From positions 1,315,001-1,379,000 of the forward strand of contig CP102593.1 in the NCBI GenBank assembly GCA_025666215.1: DNA of 64,000 nt, read 5' to 3'. The notes under the pieces are model-generated. The model was not told the DNA's origin and searched no databases. It saw only the letters and a program-made list of their open reading frames with translations. Origin of the DNA: Xanthomonas campestris pv. phormiicola (lineage in GTDB: Bacteria > Pseudomonadota > Gammaproteobacteria > Xanthomonadales > Xanthomonadaceae). The position numbers and the translations under genes were made by a program. Positions 25,901 to 32,032 of this stretch are shown here, one piece after another (position 1 is the first letter of the stretch; the number at the start of each line of letters is the position of its first letter).

Positions 25901-27553
25901 GACGTTCGGATAAGTAAAGCTATCCGCATAGGCGATGGCGGTCTTCGTACCTCGCGGATCCGATGCATCAGTCAGCCAGCCCACGCCGTTTAACCAAAAA
26001 TGATAATAATTGTACGATCCTGTGCCATAGCTCATCTTGGTAATTTGAGGTCCGACGTAGTTATACGCGCGATTTTCCCCAGTTGGACGAACGACCGATG
26101 CTGAGCCGTTGGTGTCGTTGTAAGTGATTGTGGTGGTGTCGGCTTTGTCGCTGACTGAGGCGTGCAGGGTGCTGTTAATGGGTCGCCCCTTTGCATCGTA
26201 GGAAAATGTTGCGTAGCGCACGTTGTTCTCGGAGATGCCTGTCAAGTGGTGTAGCATCTGCGCTGTTGCCAGACCAGTTTCCGCATAGTGGTAGGTGCGC
26301 GTGTAGCCGGGTGTCTCGGCGCTGACCAAGTTGCGACTGGTGTCGTATCCGTAGGTGACAGTCTGACCGTCGCTTGAGGCGATTCCTGCCAGTAGTCCCA
26401 TAACCGTGTCGTCGGTGTATTTGAGGACGAGTTGGCGTCCGGTGGCGTCTGTCACATAGGAAAGACGGCCCAGCTCGTCATAGGAAAGCGTCACGCTTTT
26501 CTGAGGCGCCGACCTCGAATCGATGGCGATAAGTTTTCCTGACGTATCGAATGTCTTGATCAGATCGCCCTGATCCACCATCTTATAGATAGAGCCGACT
26601 TTATTGACGGTCCTGCCAGGAAAAGAAGCGGAATGGCCACTGACCCATGGCTCAGTAGTTATATAGGGTTCGAGATTGCCTTTCTCGTCGTTTGCGAAAA
26701 GCGAGCCATTCGAATCGAAAAATAGCTTCTGGGCATAGCTATGTGTCCAGCCAGGCGCCATGCCTGGCGCGAATGTCTGCTGCATCGAGTGATAACTACG
26801 GATGAAAGGACCTATCGGGAACTCCAGGTCTTTCTCGAAACGTGCTTTGTCACCCGTAGCTGGAAAGCAGGGCTGTCCATTGGCCGGGCAGCTATCGACT
26901 TGCAATACCTGACTTGCAATAGATGGACTATATGTGCTTTTGCACAATATGGAGAGAAACCTATGTTCCGGTGGCGTGTAATAGACCGCATCGAAGCCGA
27001 CGGTGCTATATCTTGATCTGCAGGTGAAGCTAGCTTTTTTTTCAATGCTCCTGTGATCTGTGTAGCCGTCTTTGCCAGTTATATTTATAAGGCGGCTACC
27101 GAAAGAAATGCGTTCACCACTGTCCATGTTGACAAATTTTGGATCTTCATAATAAGCCCCTTCGACAGTGTATGTGAATTCCCCTATCTTTTGCTTGACT
27201 TCAGCAATAATTGAATCGAGAGCTTTCTTTTCGGAATCTTCGCTGTTCCAATTATAAACTATTGTTTCGGGTCGCTCCAGTGGCACTGCATAGCTTTCTG
27301 TCCAATTATTCTTACTGTATTCCGCCTTGTATTTATAAAGCGGAAAATATGTATCAAGCGATGCATAAGCAGATGGGTAGTCAGAATAGTTTGTGCATCC
27401 CGCGCGAACACAAACTATGTATTTCCCAATCGACTGCGCATTGCTGACGCTTGACGTGATTGCCAAAACAAACAGTGCAAATATACTTGCATATGCAGAG
27501 ATTGAATAAAATTTTAATTTTTTCGTCGCACCAAAGGATCGATAGATATTCAT
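22910..27553 (-). CDS. Exported RHS/YD-repeat protein
   Basis: A large RHS-family protein (1547 aa from ATG 27553, with AGGA 7 bases upstream). It starts with a Sec-type signal peptide (about 1-39), has no PAAR domain, then carries a DUF6531-like region and many YD repeats (such as YDALNRLTRV, YDATGRMNQAKR) and ends its core with FDMRFPGQRYDAASGLNQNY and DPIGLPASISTYAYVDSNP. The variable C-terminus of about 130 residues is Cys-rich (CDRQWENAFKRC and CAAGLVSERCGGN). Its activity is not recognised. The core (about 23.5-25.4 kb) is GC-rich while both ends are AT-rich, a mosaic typical of RHS tip exchange. It sits at a cargo site between the DsbA-like and PFL_4709 genes. Confidence 0.88.
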   Translation of the reverse strand: MNIYRSFGATKKLKFYSISAYASIFALFVLAITSSVSNAQSIGKYIVCVRAGCTNYSDYPSAYASLDTYFPLYKYKAEYSKNNWTESYAVPLERPETIVYNWNSEDSEKKALDSIIAEVKQKIGEFTYTVEGAYYEDPKFVNMDSGERISFGSRLINITGKDGYTDHRSIEKKASFTCRSRYSTVGFDAVYYTPPEHRFLSILCKSTYSPSIASQVLQVDSCPANGQPCFPATGDKARFEKDLEFPIGPFIRSYHSMQQTFAPGMAPGWTHSYAQKLFFDSNGSLFANDEKGNLEPYITTEPWVSGHSASFPGRTVNKVGSIYKMVDQGDLIKTFDTSGKLIAIDSRSAPQKSVTLSYDELGRLSYVTDATGRQLVLKYTDDTVMGLLAGIASSDGQTVTYGYDTSRNLVSAETPGYTRTYHYAETGLATAQMLHHLTGISENNVRYATFSYDAKGRPINSTLHASVSDKADTTTITYNDTNGSASVVRPTGENRAYNYVGPQITKMSYGTGSYNYYHFWLNGVGWLTDASDPRGTKTAIAYADSFTYPNVTTEAAATPQERKKTIQRDHSMQVVRSLVSGTEQTQLGRQLKAIKRDDSGRPLAYCGYDNSSSDDNYPCGSAANAPAGVRQTTLTYCTAADAAAPNTGCPLEGLLKAADGPRVDVSDTTAFAYYTDNDAGCGQACGHKKGDLWKITTALGQVTEYLSYDGAGRVLSVRDANGLTTDYAYHPRGWLITSTVRGADNASNRATSIDYWPTGLVKQVTQPDGAFTAFTYDTAHRLTDIADNAGNTLHYTLDNAGNRVKEDTKDASGALKRTLSRVYNQLGQLATQATAKGDPTDFGYDLSGNTGTVTDALGHKTQNDYDPLNRLARTLQDVGGIAAETKFGYDAFDNLIKVTDPKGLDTTYAYNGLGDLTTRTSPDTGVTTYTYDSAGNRATQTDARNIKTTYSYDALNRLTRVAYPTTSLNVTYTYDVSQTTCASGETYAVGRLARMQDGSGTTDYCYDRFGDLVRKVQTTNGKVFVLRYAYTKAGQLSRLTYPDGAAVDYVRNTQGQTTEVGVTPAGGTRQVLLGNATYYPFGPVASWSYGNGRPMQRVLDQDYRPLAVSDTRSDGLSTGFAFDPAGNLSALTAAGNTAPVVSLDYDALGRLTAFKDGPTGAVIDGYSYDATGNRLSAKVNTITQSYTYPTTNHRLSAVAGTARTYDAIGNTLSIGGTAQEFAYDATGRMNQAKRAGTVVMKYGYNGRGEQVRRVDKTNTYTLYDESGHWLGNYDANGATLQQAIWLDDLPVGVLAKNSVRYVQPDHLGTPRAVIDPVRDVAIWTWDLKGEAFGNTPPDQDPDKDGTAFVFDMRFPGQRYDAASGLNQNYYRDFSPPDGRYVQSDPIGLPASISTYAYVDSNPIDSIDSFGLQASRLVGTRFGAAPYSADQRDLSSGQRYADPTLTAPSKMQLGLLAFTAVSSIPFMAPYATAIGTSCLSEDKSDCDRQWENAFKRCRELIYEQMLQRAGRKKKRSVTGVTGGYTDLYRCAAGLVSERCGGNAVDYGD

Positions 27554-27969
27554 AAAACGTCCTGTAAGAATTTCCATATGCAGCACGACTTAGCGGCCAA
27601 TTTTATGAAGGTATCTAACCCTGCCAGTGCCCGTACTACCCCGCTCGAATAATGCCAGCTTGGAACTGAGATTGGTCAGGCATTTCCATCCCGGTTGTGT
27701 ACTGCTCCGCACAACTTTCAGCTGGCTATTCAACATGCACTTGGGCCGCGCAATCGTCGCGCCGCCACCCCTGTGCGTTGCCATGTCCCGGTATCAATTC
27801 TCGCGCTTTCTTGCCGAATTTGGCGGAGTGTAAGGTGGCCTCTGGTTCTGTGCCCAGGCCCGATGCGAGTCGGTCCACCCGGTGGTTTGCGCCCAGTCGT
27901 TCTGAGACTTGGAGGTCATGAGGCTGTCGGTGGGTGAGGTGCGCGGGAGCTCTAGAGCTCCCGCGTGGA
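27554..27969. other. 416-bp interval without a gene
   Basis: Separates the RHS gene from the upstream minus-strand hypothetical gene. Open frames here are short, lack ribosome sites and lie antisense to one another. The only structure seen is the 24-bp palindrome at 27942-27965. The RHS promoter should lie in the AT-richer part near 27560-27620. Confidence 0.6.
27942..27965. repeat. Perfect 24-bp palindrome downstream of small ICE gene
   Basis: CGCGGGAGCTCTAGAGCTCC plus CGCG reads identically on both strands. As RNA it would give a 10-bp stem with a CTAG loop. It ends four bases after the stop codon of the minus-strand gene at 27970-28539, which suits a transcript 3' end, though there is no U-tract; a DNA-binding site is the alternative. 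Confidence 0.85.
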
Positions 27970-28539
27970 TCATGAAGTTGCCGCCAGAGCCACCTTCCGA
28001 GCGTGTACGCGCCAGAAGTGGGCCACCAAGCGGCCCTCAAGCACACTTGCTTGAAGTCGCAATCCTTGGGCGGTGGAGAAGTTGTCCCATCCGGCTTCGA
28101 AAGACGCTTCGTCGCGAAGGGCGTTAGCGCGCTTGGCGACTTCTCCCGCTTCCTCATCGGAGGCAACTGGGATGGACCATCGAACGCAATTTCCCCACGC
28201 CTGTCCTGCGAGGACAAGACAGTTGCTTCGGTCGCGGATCTGGATCCGCTCCGGATGGAAGGCGAGCGCTTCGGGATAGTCCAAGAGATCGAAATCGCGC
28301 TGTGCTATCACGGCTTCGGCCAGGGCCTTGGCGTCCTCGATCAGACCATGGTGGCCAAGATCAAGGCTGTGGGAGCGTCGCCAGGTACCATAAACAGGAT
28401 CGTCTTCCAGATACTCGATTTCGCCGAAACAGGTGATCGAGAATTGGCGCCAGAAGACATCTTCTCGGATGTAGGTTCCAGTTTGATAGGGATTGGCGAC
28501 GAAGGGTTTGCCGTCGATGTCATGAATTTGGATGTGCAT
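27970..28539 (-). CDS. ICE hypothetical protein
   Basis: A 189-aa soluble protein with no recognised domain. The start at 28539 has GAGGAG 7 bases upstream and matches the stop of a leader hairpin. Notable segments are MHIQIHDIDGKPFVANPYQT and a helical C-terminal half (DEEAGEVAKRANALRDEAS). Its place next to radC behind the same kind of leader hairpin suggests it belongs to the same accessory operon. Confidence 0.7.
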   Translation of the reverse strand: MHIQIHDIDGKPFVANPYQTGTYIREDVFWRQFSITCFGEIEYLEDDPVYGTWRRSHSLDLGHHGLIEDAKALAEAVIAQRDFDLLDYPEALAFHPERIQIRDRSNCLVLAGQAWGNCVRWSIPVASDEEAGEVAKRANALRDEASFEAGWDNFSTAQGLRLQASVLEGRLVAHFWRVHARKVALAATS

Positions 28540-28560
28540 GGTGGGCTCCTCTCGAGAAAA

Positions 28561-28607
28561 TGCACGGGCTGTGTGCTGCCCGTGCGGGGCCAGACGCAGC
28601 CCGTGCA
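28561..28607 (-). promoter_or_regulatory. Leader hairpin before hypothetical gene at 28539
   Basis: TGCACGGGCTG (28561-28571) pairs perfectly with CAGCCCGTGCA (28597-28607); a smaller inner hairpin is possible. It ends 22 bases before the start codon at 28539. One of a family of leader hairpins in this element. Confidence 0.7.
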
Positions 28608-28663
28608 GGGTGAAAACAGAACGAACGTGGGAAGAGGCGCGCTCTTGGCGCACGGGCGACCTG

Positions 28664-29164
28664 CTACATCAGGCCGGCTTCGGCGAGAGAGAACGGCTCT
28701 CCCTTTCCGACAATGAAGTGATCCAGCACTCGGACATCGACCGTCGCCAATGCGGCTTTCAACCGCTTGGTGATCAAACGATCTGCCTCGCTGGGCGTGG
28801 TCCCGCCCGAAGGGTGGTTATGCGCAAAAAGAACGGCGGCGGCATTGATTGCCAATGCACGCTGGACAACCACACGCGGGTAAACGGCGGCCTCGTCGAC
28901 GGTGCCTTGAAACAGTGGCTCGTAGGCGAGGACTTGAAACTGGGTATCAAGGAAAACCGCAGCGAAGATTTCATTGAACTCTGACGCCAACTTCAAACGC
29001 AGATAGTCCCGAACATCGACGGGGCCGAGTAACGTGGGTCCGGCTTTGAAGATGCGCCGTTCGAGCAAGACGATAGCCTGATGGATGATCCAGTCATCGT
29101 GCTGGTTGGAGGGAATGGCAACCAATTCCCGATGGGTTCCGACAGCAACTGGCGTAGCGGACAT
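28664..29164 (-). CDS. radC: RadC-like JAB/MPN metalloprotein
   Basis: A 166-aa protein of the RadC family lacking the N-terminal helix-hairpin-helix domain, as is usual for ICE- and prophage-borne copies. The JAMM/MPN motif AVLFAHNHPSGGTTPSEAD (about 112-130) supplies His, His, Ser and Asp for metal binding. GGAGG precedes the ATG. Despite the name, a DNA repair role is unproven. Confidence 0.9.
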   Translation of the reverse strand: MSATPVAVGTHRELVAIPSNQHDDWIIHQAIVLLERRIFKAGPTLLGPVDVRDYLRLKLASEFNEIFAAVFLDTQFQVLAYEPLFQGTVDEAAVYPRVVVQRALAINAAAVLFAHNHPSGGTTPSEADRLITKRLKAALATVDVRVLDHFIVGKGEPFSLAEAGLM

Positions 29165-29188
29165 GGCGATCCTCCAATGGATGAAATC

Positions 29189-29222
29189 GGAGGGTGCTCA
29201 CCCCTGAGAGGGGGAGCCCTCC
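29189..29222 (-). promoter_or_regulatory. Leader hairpin before radC
   Basis: GGAGGG (29189-29194) pairs with CCCTCC (29217-29222), with an inner stem CACCCC/GGGG-rich strand. It ends 25 bases before the radC start codon. Confidence 0.65.
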
Positions 29223-29294
29223 AGGGACGGGATTGATGACGATCAACGGACCTCCACCACCACGGACGTGGTGATCGTTCGCGACGTGGAGGGA

Positions 29295-29390
29295 TGCGAA
29301 CAGCTGTGATCAGCGCGAATGCATCGCACCGTAGCCTTGAAGATCGGAGGCTACCTGGGCACGTCGCCGACTACGTCGGCAGGCATGTTG
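29295..29390 (-). promoter_or_regulatory. ICE two-dyad element, copy 1
   Basis: Contains GTAGCC (29331-29336) with GGCTAC (29349-29354), then GCCGAC (29366-29371) with GTCGGC (29375-29380). Copies at 58935-59040 and 63505-63595 share the order and most bases. All three lie 100-190 bases upstream of a minus-strand ICE gene, here radC. The right part overlaps the 3' end of the DsbA-like gene. The second dyad differs from the other copies by a paired C-G to T-A change. Confidence 0.7.
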
Positions 29391-30103
29391 GCGTTTTCGA
29401 TCGCGCCGGGATCGTCCTCACCCGACAGCAGGTCCAATGCAGACAGCAGCGTGTCGCCGTCAGCAGGGCCGGGCAGGAACAATGTCTTGCCGCTCTTGTC
29501 TGCGATCACTTTCAGCGTAGGCGTGGCGGTGACACCGTCTCTCGCACCCTCGTTTATGTGTGCCTGGATGTGAGCGGCGGGGCGTCGCCCGTCAATGCAC
29601 AACTGGATCTGCGGATTGAGGCCAGGAAATTGCGCATCCGGAGGAAGCCCTTGACCGTCACTGCGGGTTCGCTGGTAGATCCATGTAACCGCATCCCAGA
29701 ACGCGGCGTTGCCTTTGACCTGTCCGACGCATTCGGCCAGCAGGGCTTCGCGAGAAGCGGCGGGTTCGTGGATGGACAGTGGCAGATGGTGCCATTGCAG
29801 ATTGGCGTCGGGATGCCGGTCCACCCAGGCTTTCACGATTGGGTAATAGCTCTTGCAGAACGGGCACTCGAAATCGGCATACAGGACCAGTGTGAAATTC
29901 GCATTTGCCGGGCCGTAGCGCCATGGCCGCCCCACATCGTGGTCACCGGCATGCGTGCGCTGATCGGCGTGGTCTTCCTTCTTGGCGAGTTCTGGCGCAC
30001 CGGGCCCCGCCAAATGCGAGATCGCCAAAGCCACCAGCAAAAGCACAAGGGTTACTGCAAGGCCGCGGGGGATAGGTCGTTGCAGAAGAAAGGGAGCAGG
30101 CAT
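29351..30103 (-). CDS. Membrane-anchored DsbA-like thiol oxidoreductase of the ICE
   Basis: A 250-aa protein with one N-terminal membrane anchor (about 14-33) and a periplasmic thioredoxin/DsbA-like domain with active site CPFC (in YADFECPFCKSYYP, about residue 78). The cis-Pro region is probably TPTLKVIADK. A Dsb protein is a standard part of PFGI-1-class transfer regions, usually beside traC; it likely forms disulfides in TraU-like PFL_4710 and other Cys-rich pilus proteins. Here the AbiE operon lies between it and traC. Confidence 0.88.
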   Translation of the reverse strand: MPAPFLLQRPIPRGLAVTLVLLLVALAISHLAGPGAPELAKKEDHADQRTHAGDHDVGRPWRYGPANANFTLVLYADFECPFCKSYYPIVKAWVDRHPDANLQWHHLPLSIHEPAASREALLAECVGQVKGNAAFWDAVTWIYQRTRSDGQGLPPDAQFPGLNPQIQLCIDGRRPAAHIQAHINEGARDGVTATPTLKVIADKSGKTLFLPGPADGDTLLSALDLLSGEDDPGAIENANMPADVVGDVPR

Positions 30104-30344
30104 CGCGAGTTCCTCATATGGCGTCGGCCGCGTCGTTCAGCAGTCGGCCACATGACTGAGCGTCTTCATACAAACAAACCGTAATTGGCTGCGGCGGTTT
30201 GTCCGTTGCTGGATGCCGCGACCAACTCAAGATGCTGGCATGTCGTCGCTTATCAGGAAGCACTCGCAGGCGGTGCTGCAAGATGATGGAAGTGAAGCAA
30301 GTGCCGCGCGTTCGCGCGGCCTGCGACAAGGCTCTACCACCGGG

Positions 30345-30382
30345 TTGCAACTTGTTAGGTTTTCATGTAAATTATCTAACAA
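30345..30382 (+). promoter_or_regulatory. abiE promoter with overlapping inverted repeat
   Basis: TTGCAA (30345-30350), a 17-bp spacer and TAAATT (30368-30373) make a good sigma-70 promoter. The inverted repeat TTGTTAG (30352-30358)/CTAACAA (30376-30382) spans spacer and -10. AbiEi antitoxins are known to repress their own promoter by binding inverted repeats, so this is the likely autoregulatory operator. Confidence 0.75.
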
Positions 30383-30394
30383 ATGGAGGTCGGT

Positions 30395-31006
30395 ATGACT
30401 ACGTCCCAAGCGATCCGCGAGCGGATCGCCACGCATTCTGCGGGTGAACCCTTTACTCCCGCCCTGTTCGCAGGGCTGGGTTCTCGCGCGGCCATCGATC
30501 AAACCCTGATGCGCATGGCCAAGGCCGGCCACATTGCACGGCTCGGGCATGGACTCTACAGCGTGCCCAAGCCAAGTCGCTTTGGAGTCAAGGCCATGCC
30601 GGCACCGGAAGTGGTGGCCCAAACGCTGGCGGCAGCGGAAGGCGCGACCGTCGATGTCCATGGTGCCGAAGCCGCGCGGCGGTTCGGGTTTTCCACGCAA
30701 GTACCAGCGCAGCCCGTCTTCTATACCACTGGGTCTTCCCACGCGGTGAGGATTGGCAAGATGGTCGTCCGGCTGCAGCACGTGGCGCCGCGTAAACTGG
30801 TGCTGGCTGGCCGTCCGGCCGGACAGGCGCTGTCGGCACTGTGGTATCTCGGTAAGCGCCAGGTCACCCGTGCAACCTTCCGGCGGTTTGCCGAAAAGTT
30901 GCCGCCGAAAGAGTTTCAGGCGTTGCGTGAGGCCAAGTCGTCAATGCCAGCCTGGATGGTGGAGGCGTTGATGGACTATGAGCGTAGCGAATCCACGCAT
31001 GTCTGA
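30395..31006 (+). CDS. abiEi: AbiEi-type antitoxin/transcriptional regulator
   Basis: A 203-aa antitoxin of the type IV AbiE system. The N-terminal winged helix (about 1-60, with AAIDQTLMRMAKAGHIARLG and GLYSVP) binds operator DNA; the C-terminal domain (about 70-200) is the antitoxin part. The start at 30395 has GGAGG 5 bases upstream. It is followed by the overlapping toxin gene, the classical gene order. A role in ICE maintenance or phage abortive infection is inferred. Confidence 0.88.
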   Translation: MTTSQAIRERIATHSAGEPFTPALFAGLGSRAAIDQTLMRMAKAGHIARLGHGLYSVPKPSRFGVKAMPAPEVVAQTLAAAEGATVDVHGAEAARRFGFSTQVPAQPVFYTTGSSHAVRIGKMVVRLQHVAPRKLVLAGRPAGQALSALWYLGKRQVTRATFRRFAEKLPPKEFQALREAKSSMPAWMVEALMDYERSESTHV

Positions 31007-32021
31007 GTCCATTCCCACATCCTACTTCGACCTGCCCGGGGAGGAGCAGGCGGAGCTGTTGAACGGCCTGGCACCGGTGCTGGGCCGCCGGGCTGAAATC
31101 CTGGAAAAGGACATCTGGCTGTGCCGGATCCTCGGCATCCTGTTCAGTCTGCCATGCCGCAAGCCCATGGCGTTCAAGGGGGGCACGTCGCTGTCCAAGG
31201 TCTACCAGGCCATTGAACGGTTCTCCGAAGATATCGACGTCACCGTCGACTACCGCAGTCTGATCGCGGACGCGCCAGAACTGGCGACGCTCACCAGCGG
31301 CGGCCAGCGCAAGAAGCTCTCGGAGGCGCTCAAGTTGGCGCTGATCCGTCATGTGCTCGATGAGCTTGTGCCGGCGCTGCGGGAGGCTCTGTTGCGTGCG
31401 TTGCCGGGGTTGGAAATCGGGATTGAGGTCAGCGAAGACGCGGAAAAACTTTGGATCTACTACCCGAGCGCCGTGGAAAACACGGATGCCTATCTGCGTC
31501 CCAATGTGCTGATCGAGTTCGGTGGACGCAATGCCACACTGCCGCAGGACACGCTGACCATCACCCCGGATGTGGCCGCGCATGTTCCGGAGCTGATGTT
31601 CCCCACAGCAGAGGTCACTGTCCTGTCGCCAATGCGCACCTTCTGGGAGAAGGCAACGTTGATCCACGTTGAATGCCATCGTCCGGATCTGCGGCAGGGT
31701 GCTGACCGGATGTCGCGGCATTGGTACGACCTAGCCCGCCTCGCCGACCATGACATCGGGCGTCGTGCCATACCTGACCTTGGGCTATTGCGGGATGTAC
31801 TGTCTATCAAGGAAACCTTCTATCGCAGCGGCTTCAGCAACTACGACCTCTGCCTGGCCGGAAAACTCAAACTGATACCGGCGGCGGCGCTGCTCGATGC
31901 GTTGCGACAGGACTACCAGGCCATGCTTGGAGCGCAGATGTTCTATGGCGATATCCTGCCATTCGAGCGCATTGTGGAGCGCCTGACTGCGCTGGAAGGC
32001 GAGATCAATCAGGCGCGGTAA
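30999..32021 (+). CDS. abiEii: AbiEii-type nucleotidyltransferase toxin
   Basis: A 340-aa DNA-polymerase-beta-like nucleotidyltransferase toxin. The signature is FKGGTSLSKVYQAIERFSED followed by IDVTV (about residue 57-82), the GS-x10-DxD-type motif of AbiEii; further conserved segments are VTVLSPMRTFWEKATLIH and DLARLADHDIG. The chosen ATG overlaps the antitoxin stop by 8 bases; an ATG at 30978 is possible. Its stop lies 11 bases from that of the convergent traC gene. Confidence 0.9.
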   Translation: MSESIPTSYFDLPGEEQAELLNGLAPVLGRRAEILEKDIWLCRILGILFSLPCRKPMAFKGGTSLSKVYQAIERFSEDIDVTVDYRSLIADAPELATLTSGGQRKKLSEALKLALIRHVLDELVPALREALLRALPGLEIGIEVSEDAEKLWIYYPSAVENTDAYLRPNVLIEFGGRNATLPQDTLTITPDVAAHVPELMFPTAEVTVLSPMRTFWEKATLIHVECHRPDLRQGADRMSRHWYDLARLADHDIGRRAIPDLGLLRDVLSIKETFYRSGFSNYDLCLAGKLKLIPAAALLDALRQDYQAMLGAQMFYGDILPFERIVERLTALEGEINQAR

Positions 32022-32032
32022 ACGCCCTCGTG

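Noticed and set aside
27726..28217. Minus-strand frame of 163 codons overlapping the gene at 27970
   Set aside because: It overlaps a better-supported gene with Shine-Dalgarno sequence and leader hairpin, and it runs through the 24-bp palindrome.
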